Positions 12,501-24,692 of a stretch of 64,000 nt of DNA are shown piece by piece. The stretch comes from Arenicola marina (Eukaryota > Annelida > Polychaeta > Arenicolidae), in the NCBI GenBank assembly GCA_964019135.1, contig OZ025258.1, positions 32,234,186-32,298,185 on the forward strand, read 5' to 3'. The notes beneath the pieces are model-generated. The model did no database searches. It was not told the DNA's origin and was given only the letters and a program-made list of their open reading frames with translations. Each line of letters starts with the position of its first letter. Position 1 is the first letter of the stretch. The translations under genes were made by a program, and so were the position numbers.

Positions 12501-15500
12501 AGGCTCAGTGGAGAGAGGGACGAGGCTCTGTGGAGAGAGGGACGAGGCTCTGTGGAGAGAGGGACGAGGCTCTGTGGAGAGAGGGACGAGGCTCTGTGGA
12601 GAGAGGGACGAGGCTCTGCGGAGAGAGGGACGAGGCTCTGCGGAGAGAGGGACGAGGCTCAGTGGAGAGAGGGACGAGGCTCTGTGGAGAGAGGGACGAG
12701 GCTCTGTGGAGAGAGGGACGAGGCTCTGTGGAGAGAGGGACGAGGCTCTGTGGAGAGAGGGACGAGGCTCTGTGGAGAGAGGGACGAGGCTCAGTGGAGA
12801 GAGGGACGAGGCTCTGTGGAGAGAGGGACGAGGCTCTGTGGAGAGAGGGACGAGGCTCTGTGGAGAGAGGGACGAGGCTCAGTGGAGAGAGGGACGAGGC
12901 TCTGTGGAGAGAGGGACGAGGCTCTGTGGAGAGAGGGACGAGACTATGTGGAGAGAGGGACGAGGCTCAGTGGAGAGAGGGACGAGGCTCTGTGGAGAGA
13001 GGGACGAGGCTCTGTGGAGAAAGGGGCGAGGCTCTGTGGAGATAGGGACGAGGCTCTGTGGACAGAGGGACGAGGCTCTGTGGAGAGAGGGACGAGGCTC
13101 TGTGGAAAGAGGGACGAGTCTCAGTGGAGAGAGGGACGAGGCTCAGTGGAGAGAGGGACGAGGCTCAGTGGAGAGAGGGACGAGGCTCTGTGGAGAGAGG
13201 GACGAGGCTCAGTGGAGAGAGGGACGAGGCTCTGTGGAGAGAGGGACGAGGCTCAGTGGAGAGAGGGACGAGGCTCTGTGGAGAGAGGGACGAGGCTCTG
13301 TGGAGAGAGGGACGAGGGTCTGTGGAGAGAGGGACGAGGCTCTGTGGAGAGAGGGACGAGGCTCTGTGGAGAGAGGGACGAGGCTCTGTGGAGAGAGGGA
13401 CGAGGCTCAGTGGAGAGAGGGACGAGGCTCTGTGGAGAGAGGGACGAGGCTCTGTGGAGAGAGGGACGAGGCTCTGTGGAGCGAGGGACGAGGTTCAGTG
13501 GAGAGAGGGACGAGGCTCAGTGGAGAGAGGGACGAGGCTCTGTGGAGAGAGGGACGAGGCTCTGTGAAGAGAGGGACGAGACTCTGTGGAGAGAGGGACG
13601 AGGCTCTGTGGAGAGAGGGACGAGGCTCAGTGGAGAGAGGGAAGAGGCTCAGTGGAGAGAGGGACGAGGCTCAGTGGAGAGAGGGACGAGGCTCTGTGGA
13701 GAGAGGGACGAGGCTCTGTGGAGAGAGGGACGAGGCTCAGTGGAGAGAGGGACGAGGCTCTGTGGAGAGAGGGACGAGACTCTGTGGAGAGAGGGACGAG
13801 GCTCTGTGGAGAGAGGGACGAGGCTCTGTGGAGAGAGGGACGAGGCTCTGTGGAGAGAGGGACGAGACTCTGTGGAGAGAGGGACGAGACTATGTGGAGA
13901 GAGGGACGAGGCTCTGTGGAGAGAGGGACGAGGCTCTGTGGAGAGAGGGACGAGACTCTGTGGAGAGAGGGACGAGGCTCTGTGGAGCGAGGGACGAGGC
14001 TCAGTGGAGAGAGGGACGAGGCTCAGTGGAGAGAAGGACGAGGCTCTGTGGAGAGAGGGACGAGACTATGTGGAGAGAGGGACGAGGCTCTGTGGAGAGA
14101 GGGACGAGGCTCTGTGGAGAGAGGGACGAGGCTCTGTGGAGAGAGGGACGAGGCTCAGTGGAGAGAGGGACGAGGCTCTGTGGAGAGAGGGACGAGGCTC
14201 TGTGGAGAGAGGGACGAGGCTCTGTGGAGAGAGGGACGAGGCTCTGTGGAGAGAGGGACGAGGCTCTGTGGAGAGAGGGACGAGGCTCAGTGGAGAGAGG
14301 GACGAGGCTCTGTGGAGAGAGGGACGAGACTCTGTGGAGAGAGGGACGAGACTCTGTGGAGAGAGGGACGAGGCTCAGTGGAGAGAGGGACGAGGCTCTG
14401 TGGAGAGAGGGACGAGGCTCTGTGGAGAGAGGGACGAGGCTCAGTGGAGAGAGGGACGAGGCTCTGTGGAGAGAGGGACGAGGCTCTGTGGAGAGAGGGA
14501 CGAGGCTCTGTGGAGAGAGGGACGAGGCTCTGTCGAGAGAGGGACGAGGCTCAGTGGAGAGAGGGACGAGACTCTGTGGAGAGAGGGACGAGGCTCTGTG
14601 GAGAGAGGGACGAGGCTCTGCGGAGAGAAGGACGAGGCTCAGTGGAGAGAGGGACGAGGCTCTGTGGAGAGAGGGACGAGGCTCTGTGGAGAGAGGGACA
14701 CAGCTCAATGGAGAGAGGGACGAGACTCTGTGGAGAGAGGGACGAGGCTCTGTGGAGAGAGGGACGAGGCTCTGTGGAGAGAGGGACGAGACTCTGTGGA
14801 GAGAGGGACGAGGCTCTGTGGAGCGAGGGACGAGGCTCAGTGGAGAGAGGGACGAGGCTCAGTGGAGAGAAGGACGAGGCTCTGTGGAGAGAGGGACGAG
14901 ACTATGTGGAGAGAGGGACGAGGCTCTGTGGAGAGAGGGACGAGGCTCTGTGGAGAGAGGGACGAGGCTCTGTGGAGAGAGGGACAAGGCTCAGTGGAGA
15001 GAGGGACGAGGCTCTGTGGAGAGAGGGACGAGGCTCTGTGGAGAGAGGGACGAGGCTCTGTGGAGAGAGGGACGAGGCTCTGTGGAGAGAGGGACGAGGC
15101 TCTGTGGAGAGAGGGACGAGGCTCAGTGGAGAGAGGGACGAGGCTCTGTGGAGAGAGGGACGAGACTCTGTGGAGAGAGGGACGAGACTCTGTGGAGAGA
15201 GGGACGAGGCTCAGTGGAGAGAGGGACGAGGCTCTGTGGAGAGAGGGACGAGGCTCTGTGGAGAGAGGGACGAGGCTCTGTGGAGAGAGGGACGAGGCTC
15301 TGTGGAGAGAGGGACGAGGCTCTGTGGAGAGAGGGACGAGGCTCAGTGGAGAGAGGGACGAGGCTCTGTGGAGAGAGGGACGAGGCTCTGTGGAGAGAGG
15401 GACGAGGCTCAGTGGAGAGAGGGACGAGGCTCTGTGGTGAGAGGGACGAGGCTCTGTGGAGAGAGGGACGAGGCTCTGTGGAGAGAGGGACGAGGCTCTG

Positions 15501-18500
15501 TCGAGAGAGGGACGAGGCTCAGTGGAGAGAGGGACGAGACTCTGTGGAGAGAGGGACGAGGCTCTGTGGAGAGAGGGACGAGGCTCTGCGGAGAGAAGGA
15601 CGAGGCTCAGTGGAGAGAGGGACGAGGCTCTGTGGAGAGAGGGACGAGGCTCTGTGGAGAGAGGGACACAGCTCAATGGAGAGAGGGACGAGACTCTGTG
15701 GAGAGAGGGACGAGGCTCTGTGGAGAGAGGGACGAGGCTCGGTGGAGAGAGGGACGAGGCTCAGTGGAGAGAGGGACGAGGCTCTGTGGAGAGAAGGACG
15801 AGGCTGAGTGGAGAGAGGGACGAGGCTCTGTGGAGAGAGGGACGAGGCTCAGTGGAGAGAGGAACGAGGCTCTGTGGAGAGAGGGACGAGACTATGTGGA
15901 GAGAGGGACGAGGCTCTGTGGAGAGAGGGACGAGGCTCTGTGGAGAGAGGGACGAGGCTCTGTGGAGAGAGGGACGAGGCTCAGTGGAGAGAGGGACGAG
16001 GCTCTGTGGAGAGAGGGACGAGGCTCTGTGGAGAGTGGGACACAGCTCAATGGAGAGAGGGACGAGACTCTGTGGAGAGAGGGACGAGGCTCTGTGGAGA
16101 GAGGGACGAGGCTCTGTCGAGAGAGGGACGAGGCTCTGTGGAGAGAGGGACGAGGCTCTGTCGAGAGAGGGACGAGGCTCAGTGGAGAGAGGGACGAGAC
16201 TCTGTGGAGAGAGGGACGAGGCTCTGTGGAGAGAGGGACGAGGCTCTGTGGAGAGAAGGACGAGGCTCAGTGGAGAGAGGGACGAGGCTCTGTGGAGAGA
16301 GGGACGAGGCTCAGTGGAGAGAGGGACGAGGCTCTGTGGAGAGAAGGACGAGGCTCAGTGGAGAGAGGGACGAGGCTCTGTGGAGAGAGGGACGAGGCTC
16401 AGTGGAGAGAGGGACGAGGCTCTGTGGAGAGAGGGACGAGACTATGTGGAGAGAGGGACGAGGCTCTGTGGAGAGAGGGACGAGACTATGTGGAGAGAGG
16501 GACGAGGCTCTGTGGAGAGAGGGACGAGGCTCTGTGGAGAGAGGGACGAGGCTCTGTGGAGAGAGGGACGAGGCTCAGTGGAGAGAGGGACGAGGCTCTG
16601 TGGAGAGAGGGACGAGGCTCTGTGGAGAGAGGGACGAGGCTCTGTGGAGAGAGGGACGAGGCTCTGTGGAGAGAGGGACGAGACTCTGTGGAGAGAGGGA
16701 CGAGGCTCTGTGGAGAGAGGGACGAGGCTCTGTGGAGAGAGGGACGAGACTCTGTGGAGAGAGGGACGAGACTCTGTGGAGAGAGGGACGAGGCTCAGTG
16801 GAGAGAGGGACGAGGCTCTGTGGAGAGAGGGACGAGGCTCTGTGGAGAGAGGGACGAGGCTCTGTGGAGAGAGGGACGAGGCTCTGTGGAGAGAGGGACG
16901 AGGCTCTGTGGAGAGAGGGACGAGGCTCAGTGGAGAGAGGGACGAGGCTCTGTGGAGAGAGGGACGAGGCTCTGTGGAGAGAGGGACGAGGCTCAGTGGA
17001 GAGAGGGACGAGGCTCTGTGGAGAGAGGGACGAGGCTCTGTGGAGAGAGGGACGAGGCTCTGTGGAGAGAGGGACGAGGCTCAGTGGAGAGAGGGACGAG
17101 GCTCTGTGGAGAGAGGGACGAGGCTCTGTGGAGAGAGGGACGAGGCTCTGTGGAGAGAGGGACGAGGCTCTGTCGAGAGAGGGACGAGGCTCAGTGGAGA
17201 GAGGGACGAGGCTCTGTGGAGAGAGGGACGAGGCTCTGTGGAGAGAGGGACGAGGCTCTGTGGAGAGAGGGACACAGCTCAATGGAGAGAGGGACGAGAC
17301 TCTGTGGAGAGAGGGACGAGGCTCTGTGGAGAGAGGGACGAGGCTCTGTGGAGAGAGGGACGAGGCTCAGTGGAGAGAGGGACGAGGCTCTGTGGAGAGA
17401 AGGACGAGGCTGAGTGGAGAGAGGGACGAGGCTCTGTGGAGAGAGGGACGAGGCTCAGTGGAGAGAGGAACGAGGCTCTGTGGAGAGAGGGACGAGACTA
17501 TGTGGAGAGAGGGACGAGGCTCTGTGGAGAGAGGGACGAGGCTCTGTGGAGAGAGGGACGAGGCTCTGTGGAGAGCGGGACGAGGCTCAGTGGAGAGAGG
17601 GACGAGGCTCTGTGGAGAGAGGGACGAGGCTCTGTGGAGAGTGGGACACAGCTCAATGGAGAGAGGGACGAGACTCTGTGGAGAGAGGGACGAGGCTCTG
17701 TGGAGAGAGGGACGAGGCTCTGTCGAGAGAGGGACGAGGCTCTGTGGAGAGAGGGACGAGGCTCTGTCGAGAGAGGGACGAGGCTCAGTGGAGAGAGGGA
17801 CGAGACTCTGTGGAGAGAGGGACGAGGCTCTGTGGAGAGAGGGACGAGGCTCTGTGGAGAGAAGGACGAGGCTCAGTGGAGAGAGGGACGAGGCTCTGTG
17901 GAGAGAGGGACGAGGCTCAGTGGAGAGAGGGACGAGGCTCTGTGGAGAGAAGGACGAGGCTCAGTGGAGAGAGGGACGAGGCTCTGTGGAGAGAGGGACG
18001 AGGCTCAGTGGAGAGAGGGACGAGGCTCTGTGGAGAGAGGGACGAGACTATGTGGAGAGAGGGACGAGGCTCTGTGGAGAGAGGGACGAGACTATGTGGA
18101 GAGAGGGACGAGGCTCTGTGGAGAGAGGGACGAGGCTCTGTGGAGAGAGGGACGAGGCTCTGTGGAGAGAGGGACGAGGCTCAGTGGAGAGAGGGACGAG
18201 GCTCTGTGGAGAGAGGGACGAGGCTCTGTGGAGAGAGGGACGAGGCTCTGTGGAGAGAGGGACGAGGCTCTGTGGAGAGAGGGACGAGACTCTGTGGAGA
18301 GAGGGACGAGGCTCAGTGGAGAGAGGGACGAGGCTCTGTGGAGAGAGGGACGAGGCTCTGTGGAGAGAGGGACGAGGCTCTGTGGAGAGAGGGACGAGGC
18401 TCTGTGGAGAGAGGGACGAGGCTCTGTGGAGGGAGGGACGAGGCTCAGTGGAGAGAGGGACGAGGCTCTGTGGAGAGAGGGACGAGACTCTGTGGAGAGA

Positions 18501-18966
18501 GGGACGAGACTCTGTGGAGAGAGGGACGAGGCTCAGTGGAGAGAGGGACGAGGCTCTGTGGAGAGAGGGACGAGGCTCTGTGGAGAGAGGGACGAGGCTC
18601 TGTGGAGAGAGGGACCAGGCTCTGTGGAGAGAGGGACGAGGCTCTGTCGAGAGAGGGACGAGGCTCAGTGGAGAGAGGGACGAGACTCTGTGGAGAGAGG
18701 GACGAGGCTCTGTGGAGAGAGGGACGAGGCTCTGTGGAGAGAAGGACGAGGCTCAGTGGAGAGAGGGACGAGGCTCTGTGGAGAGAGGGACGAGGCTCTG
18801 TGGAGAGAGGGACGAGGCTCTGTGGAGAGAGGGACGAGGCTCAGTGGAGAGAGGGACGAGGCTCTGTGGAGAGAAGGACGAGGCTCAGTGGAGAGAGGGA
18901 CGAGGCTCTGTGGAGAGAGGGACGAGGCTCAGTGGAGAGAGGGACACGGCTAAATGGAGAACGGAA
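6555..18966. repeat. 22-bp satellite array 1 (about 560 units)
   Basis: The consensus unit TCTGTGGAGAGAGGGACGAG+GC is repeated for 12.4 kb with very few indels. Common variants are CTCAGTGG, GACTCTG, GACTATG and ACACAGCTCAATGG. Because 22 is not a multiple of 3 and the unit lacks stops, all plus frames stay open with a 22-residue period (RGSVERGTRLCGERDEALWR-like). That is not evidence of a protein. Minus-strand units read CCCTCTCTCCACAG|AG, a 3' splice-site consensus. The last units decay at 18,940-18,966. Confidence 0.95.
8950..15860. repeat. Higher-order duplication within array 1 (3,454-bp period)
   Basis: Rare variant units recur with an exact offset of 3,454 bp (157 x 22). For example, the stretches at 9604-10113 and 13058-13567, at 10547-11254 and 14001-14708, and at 11383-12222 and 14837-15676 translate identically. 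A shorter 1,606-bp (73-unit) offset links 15808 and 17414. Block edges are approximate. Confidence 0.8.
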
Positions 18967-20009
18967 CTTTCAGTATTATAAACCCAGTATATTGCTCCAT
19001 GAAAATAGAATAGCCGTTAAATTTAATGCCGGAGTGATAATATGACACGCTAAAACATCACAAAATAGCGGCGATCATTGGATGTTGCATGACGTAATTG
19101 TAGGTTCCCGTTTGAACAGCTGGAGAGCAGTACGCATCAGACGGACAGTCATGATATTACTTTTGTTAAAAACATCGCAGGAAAAATGTCTATTCTAGAT
19201 AGGATAAAACCAACATATCGAACACCTGCCAGTTACCTCCTTTCTCCCAAATGTCAATTCATCTGAATATCTACATACACCCTACACCTGTCTACATTTT
19301 TAGCGTGATCAACAGTTGCATCTACGTCACTGTGCGAGAAAGTTACGGTTTTGTTCGTTGAGTTGACGGCTGAGTTCTTTTTTACAGGTTTCGTGACAAA
19401 TACTTACCACACGTTCCTAAATATGAGCCATATATTTTGCATGATCCCTTAGATTGCTTAATAATGTACTCTTCTCTAGATTTATTATATTAATTTTGCG
19501 AATTAATTTAACCCGAAACTGGCCTTTAACAGTCGAACATAGTAATCAGTCGACACTTAGGTGATCTAATACAAATACAACCAAATTCGCTACTGTAGCA
19601 CACTCGCATAGGATATGGTACGTATCTTCAACTTTAATTGTCAGATCACAAACAATCTGAGGTTGTCTGATTGCTGCAGTTATCCGCGAAAAGGGCTATG
19701 AGAGTGGGTCCTCTGTATAACACCTATATACTCTCTGGTATACATCCAGTGTTAACATTGAATAATTTATTCGTTAATTTTGTCGGGCAGCTGATTTAAT
19801 TATTAAAGACATGACATCAATGGCTTCGACCTCTCTTTGCTTGAATACATTTATGTACAGCTGATATTTACTCCGAATCCGAAAACGTCTCATCGGGGTT
19901 GTTACGCGAAATGAAAGTCCTAAGCCTATGCTTGAAATGGACTTTGAATATGCATGCATGTTACCTTAAGAGCTCGCTTGCTCTCGCTATTATTGACAGG
20001 TTTGATTCT
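18967..20009. other. Unique sequence between array 1 and gene C 3' region
   Basis: About 1 kb of unique DNA. I see no exon, hairpin or element here. Confidence 0.5.
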
Positions 20010-20525
20010 CTTAAGGATTGTGGTGTTATATGTTATTGACATGTTGGATGTGCTTAAGGACTGTGGTGTTATATGTAATGACATGTTCGATATGCTTAAG
20101 GACTGTGGTGTTATATGTTATTGACATGTTCGATATGCTTAAGGACTGTGGTATTATATGTTATTGACATGTTCGATGTGCTCAAGGACTGTGGTGCTAT
20201 ATGTTATTGATATGTTCGATGTGTTCAAGGACTGTGGTGTTATATGTTCATGACATGCTCGAAATGATTAAGGACTGTGGTGTTATATGTTATTGACATG
20301 TTCGATGTGGTGTTATATGTTATTGGGATGTTCGATGTGTTCAAGGACTGCGGTGTTATATGTTATTGGGATGTCCGATGTGTTCAAGGACTGCGGTGTT
20401 ATACGTTATTGACATGTTTGATGTGCTCAAGGACTGTGGTGCTATATGTTATTGACATGTTCGGTGTGCTCAAGGACTGTGACGTTATATGTTATTGACA
20501 TGTTCGATGTTCTCAAGGACTGTGG
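20010..20525. repeat. 43-bp tandem repeat
   Basis: About 12 imperfect units of AAGGACTGTGGTGTTATATG followed by TTATTGACATGTTCGATGTGC, spaced 42-43 bp. It lies downstream of the likely gene C end. No splice-site relation is apparent. Confidence 0.85.
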
Positions 20526-20628
20526 ATGGTATTGATATCGCTGCTGTTGTGTAGGCCGGTGTAACACAGAACCCAATATGCCATACACGAAAGGAGACCG
20601 TTTTGACATGGAGTTGTGAAGCTGGTCC

Positions 20629-20634
20629 TTTATT
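20629..20634 (-). terminator. Possible gene C polyadenylation signal
   Basis: The plus-strand TTTATT within CCTTTATTTAAC reads AATAAA on the minus strand. It is the first clean signal after the gene C exons, but the link is by position only. Confidence 0.35.
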
Positions 20635-20647
20635 TAACAATATCTGA

Positions 20648-20853
20648 GATACACCGTCTGTCCGGGACTTGCCAGTCCGTGAAGCGGGATACACCGTCTG
20701 TTTGGGACTTGCCAGACTGTGAAGCGGGATACACCGTCTGTCCGGGACTTCCCAGACTGTGAAGCGGGATACACCGTCTGTCCGGGACTTGCCAGACCGT
20801 GAAGCGGGATACACAGTCTGTCTGGGACTTGCCAGACCGTGAAGCGGGATACC
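20648..20853. repeat. 40-bp tandem repeat
   Basis: Units beginning GATACACCGTCTGTCCGGGA at 20648, 20688, 20728, 20768, 20808 and 20848 (exact 40-bp spacing, last one partial). They lie immediately upstream (minus strand) of an AATAAA at about 20,630, so they may be in the gene C 3' UTR. Confidence 0.85.
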
Positions 20854-21222
20854 GGACTCGCCCGTTGTTCAGCCTTATCGTCAGTCAGCGCGTTTCCTGA
20901 GCAAGAGTGACACAAGTCAGGGCATGACATTCAAAATGACGGTATTACATACACTTTTAATCAAATATCGAGATCATTCCCCAAACACACAGGGGGCATT
21001 GACCTTATATCGGGATAAGATAAAACTTTCAAGTCACTCATAAACATGAACATGAATATAATCGCGACTTAACATTGTCGAGGAAGGGTGGATACTTAAT
21101 TGTCTAGGTTAGAATACTAGTTTTATTAGAATTTATTCGAATTATTAGACATGTAAAAAATGGCTCATTGACATTAGACGGCGAGCTTGGGGTACGGCTC
21201 GATAGATTTACTTGACACTTAC

Positions 21223-21305
21223 CGAGTAAAATAAGTTCCTTGCGCAGTCCCAAAGGCGCGGTCGCAATACATGTCATAGCCATGTGTAATAAACGCCCTT
21301 CTCAG
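21223..21305 (-). CDS. Gene C candidate C-terminal exon
   Basis: Acceptor ATTTCAG|CTGAG and donor ACTCG|GTAAGT, 83 nt. Joined in phase 0 through a 23-nt exon at 21561-21583 it stays open. Joined directly to the linker exon in phase 1 it ends at TGA after ten residues. I cannot choose between them. Confidence 0.3.
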
Positions 21306-21613
21306 CTGAAATGACAAGCAAACAAGCTTCTCCAACCCACTCGGGGTCGCCATGTTGTTATCATGGAACTTACAGCACTAAAGCACATCACAAACATAGT
21401 CGGATCGAATTCGATATGGCTAGTCAACGTCTCGTTGACCAACCATGATCCAGTTCAATGCGATCATGTCAAGTTACATCGACGACATAAACGACGTACC
21501 TGTCTGCCGTCAATCGCCGCCACTCCCTCCTCCCTCCACCTACGGCTAGGACTGACTTACCTCATGGCCAGGGTGACCGCTCACTGTGAATTACTAGTGT
21601 TAACATGTCTTAC

Positions 21614-21658
21614 CATCCGTGGGACTTGTCTGAGTCAAGGCGGCTTGGCCCTCACACC
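21614..21658 (-). CDS. Gene C exon: Cys linker exon
   Basis: Acceptor TTTTTACAG|GG and donor GATG|GTAAGA, 45 nt, phase 1-1. It opens with Cys like the 21-nt linker exons of gene B but is longer and Thr/Ser-rich. Confidence 0.5.
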
Positions 21659-24257
21659 CTGTAAAAAGAAGAAATGTGTCAAAATAATAACTACGACGAG
21701 GTGAACCATGTGCAGTCAATCTCACTTATTGGTCTATTCGGCACTGCCAATTTTTAACTCAAATTTCTTGTTCACACTCGTCAGTGGCTGATTTCACGCA
21801 CGCAGTTTAGCCGACTACGGAGCTTAATCGGCTGAAGTTACCATGTAAATGATGGAAGATTGTAAATTATGTACATGAAATAATAGGGCACCATGTCGCC
21901 GGGTAAACTATATACGTGAAATAGGCCAAACTGAAGGCTTTTCCATCCACGATACTTTCAACAGGAATAACTACTTCCGATAGCTCCTTACAGCATAGTT
22001 TATTTATTTTTTATTTTTTATTTTTCATTCATTTTTTGTGACAAGATGGCGTCAATGCACTAACGTGTTGCAAAAGTTTACTGCATAGTGTTTCAGTGGC
22101 TGCGAGGAGCACTGTGCCGTATTTGCCGCAAGGACGCAATGCATGCTTGACGAGGTAGTTCCACTTACCAGTTTGCAAGATGAGGCGAGTGACGTCGTTG
22201 TTACAGTCCTCGCCATAGCAAGCAAATTCGCATACGTTCGGTTTAGAACAGACCACATATCCTAGTCTCAATTCGTCATCCAAGCTGCTCACAGGCGCAC
22301 ACCTCTTTGTGAATCTAAGCCTGCAAACATATGTTCATTTTGGTAAGAGAGCATATCCAGATTCCTGGGGTCGTGTACCGCGGGATACTTGGTGGTAAAA
22401 ATACATCGTAATACCTAAAGTAATCAAGCAAATTATTTTAGCGTTATACAAAGAAGCGTTAATAATACAATACGACAAAAAGTGTTCCTACATGCCCAGG
22501 GCAATACAACTGTTCCTAGATGCCCGGGGCGATACAAGTGTTCCTACATGCCCGGGGCAATACAAGTGTTCCTACATGCCCGGGGCGATACAACTGTTCC
22601 TACATGCCCGGGGCGATACAAGTGTTTCTAGATGCCCGGGGCAATACAACTGTTCCTACATGCTCGGGGCAATACAAGTGTTCCTAGATGCCCGGGGCAA
22701 TACAAGTGTTCCTACATGCCCAGGGCAATACAAGTGTTCCTACATGCCCGGGGCGATACAAGTGTTCCTACATGCCCAGGGCAATACAAGTGTTCCTACA
22801 TGCCCGGGGCGATACAAGTGTTCCTACATGCCCGGGGCAATACAAGTGTTCATACATGCCCGGGGCAATACAAGTGTTCCTACATGCCCGGGGCAATACA
22901 ACTGTTCCTACATGCCCGGGGCAATACAAGTGTTCCTACATGCCCAGGGCAATACAAGTGTTCCTACATGCCCGGGGCAATACAAGTGTTCCTACATGCC
23001 CGGGGCAATACAAGTGTCCCTACATTGCCCAGGGCAATACAAGTGTTCCTACATGCCCGGGGCAATACAAGTGTCCCTACATGCCCGGGGCAATACATGT
23101 GTTCCTACATGCCCGCGGCAATACAAGTGTTCCTACATGCCCGGGGCAATACAAGTGTTCCTACATGCCCGGGGCAATACAAGTGTTCCTACATGCCCGG
23201 GGCAATACAAGTGTTCCTACATGCCCGGGGCAATACAAGTGTCCCTACATTGCCCAGGGCAATACAAGTGTTCATACATGCCCGGGGCAATACAAGTGTT
23301 CCTACATGCCCGGGGCAATACAAGTGTCCCTACATGCCCGGGGCAATACATGTGTTCCTACATGCCCGCGGCAATACAAGTGTTCCTACATGCCCGGGGC
23401 AATACAAGTGTTCCTACATTGCCCAGGGCAATACAAGTGTTCCTATATGCCCGGGGCAATACAAGTGTTCCTACATTGCCCAGGGCAATACAAGTGTTCC
23501 TACATTGCCCGAGGCAATAAGGTAAGCGTGCTTACGTTCCGGAGGCAGCATTACAGGCGACCTTGGCTAAGCAATAGTGGTTCTCTGAGTTGCATTCCTC
23601 GTCCAGACAGTCTTCTTCGCTATAGACGTTCCTGCATGTCTTACAGGTAATTCCTGGAATACATCGAAGAAGATCACACTGTGTTGAATATAATAACAAT
23701 GGAAGTACATAGATTTGCTTCTCCCGGTCGCTGCCTACAATGCGACTGGTAGGGTTTAAGGTGTCTTACAGCGTCAGGTCTCACAACAATGGCTTCTGAG
23801 CGTAACGACAAAAGCGTCTACATAGACAACATTTCGTTTTTAATCTTCAAATAACTTGACCATAAGGAAGAGACTAGCAGTAAACCATAGACGCCATGAA
23901 TGGCGGGTTGTGGACTGTGGTAAATATGACAGAGAAACATTCCCCTTGGCAAAGAAAAGTTGATCTATTACCGTAACGGATATACAGTCGCCGGGGGCCG
24001 ATGCGAAACACTGCATTACTGGGATAAATCAATGCTACATAGAAGTCTTCATATAATTATTCACGCAATAGCAAAACTTTGTAATGTGATGAAATTGAAG
24101 ACGAAAGGTTCAGCTGTAATAATTCAGACGGTTCAAAAATTGGATCCTCTCTAGTGTTAATAGACTGGCGCTACCATGGAGACCAGAACTTACCCACGCT
24201 GAGTCCTATGGAGACCAACACGACCAGAGACCCCAGAAGGGCGGCTGAACACTTCAT
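21614..24257 (-). CDS. Gene C: secreted single-LU-domain protein (3' end uncertain)
   Basis: In-frame exons are 24194-24257 (signal peptide MKCSAALLGSLVVLVSIGLS), 23536-23653 (front half, TCKTC and four more Cys), 22169-22320 (back half: KRC, VC, VC, AC, DCNND) and 21614-21658 (a 45-nt exon opening with Cys, GCEGQ). Phases 1, 2, 1, 1 follow the family rule. The domain is clearly LU type but diverged from genes A, B and D. A TATAAAA promoter lies at about 24,685. Downstream, 21561-21583 and 21223-21305 have good splice sites and compatible phases, but two alternative joins are possible, so the C-terminus is unresolved. Role unknown; a secreted or membrane-tethered Ly6-like ligand or modulator is the family expectation. 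Confidence 0.65.
22169..22320 (-). CDS. Gene C exon: LU domain back half
   Basis: Acceptor TTTGCAG|G and donor CAAACTG|GTAAGT, 152 nt, phase 2 to 1. It encodes KRCAPVSS then CEFACYGEDCNND, the LU closing Cys-Asn. Confidence 0.75.
22486..23519. repeat. 28-bp tandem repeat in gene C intron
   Basis: About 37 units of ACATGCCCGGGGCAATACAA+GTGTTCCT. Variants include AGATG, CATTGCCC, GATACAAG and AACTG. It begins about 16 bp inside the intron from the donor of exon 23536-23653. Its reading frames (for example PGAIQVFLHARGNTSVPTC) are repeat artefacts. Confidence 0.92.
23536..23653 (-). CDS. Gene C exon: LU domain front half
   Basis: Acceptor ..TTCCAG|GA and donor GGAAC|GTAAGC. At 118 nt it matches several front exons of gene B. 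It encodes GITCKTC and contains six Cys. Confidence 0.75.
24194..24257 (-). CDS. Gene C exon: signal peptide
   Basis: The ATG at 24257 opens 21 hydrophobic codons and the exon ends AGCGTGG|GTAAGT in phase 1. Confidence 0.75.
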
Positions 24258-24632
24258 GTTGAATCTGTTGCCTGTCTGTAAGTGAAGTAAGAAACTCAGT
24301 CACATCTATGAACGTTGGAGCTTAGTCACTTGAAAGAGATCATGCAGTTATTATCTAACAATATAGATCAAGCAAATAACATACATACAAATGGCAAACC
24401 AGCATCGCATGAGCGAAATTCATTACAAATGCATAACATTACTCTTCGCAGTTATACTTTTCGATCGTAAATACTAAGAACAACAATCAAAAGCGCTAAA
24501 TATCGATCAAAGACTTTGAACGAATAGGCGATGGTCAGTATGATACCGTTAGAAAAAAAGTAGTCTGCATGTAAGAACACACATGAATGTATCAGCGTAT
24601 TCTTAGTGCTAGCGGAAATAATATCAACTGAC

Positions 24633-24692
24633 CTCGTACGGCAGAAGTCCCGAGGATACGATCTCTGGTAATGTGATGGCATTTTTATACCC
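24633..24692 (-). promoter_or_regulatory. Gene C TATA promoter and noncoding first exon
   Basis: Minus strand GGGTATAAAAATG (TATA about 24684-24690) is followed by a short leader ending CGTACGAG|GTCAGT at 24633, upstream of the signal-peptide exon. Confidence 0.55.

Noticed and set aside
7183..17282. Minus-strand frames rich in PLSTEPRPSLHRASSLSPQS
   Set aside because: They are complement readings of the same 22-bp unit, not proteins.
6555..18966. CRISPR array
   Set aside because: There are no unique spacers; units are contiguous 22-mers in an animal genome.
6592..18981. Plus-strand open frames of up to about 1,890 residues in array 1
   Set aside because: All three frames stay open because the 22-bp unit has no stop; the same 22-residue peptide appears in each frame. 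There is no start context, splice structure or composition typical of a protein.
22492..23650. Plus-strand frames across the 28-bp repeat
   Set aside because: Repeat-driven open frames in an intron of a minus-strand gene.
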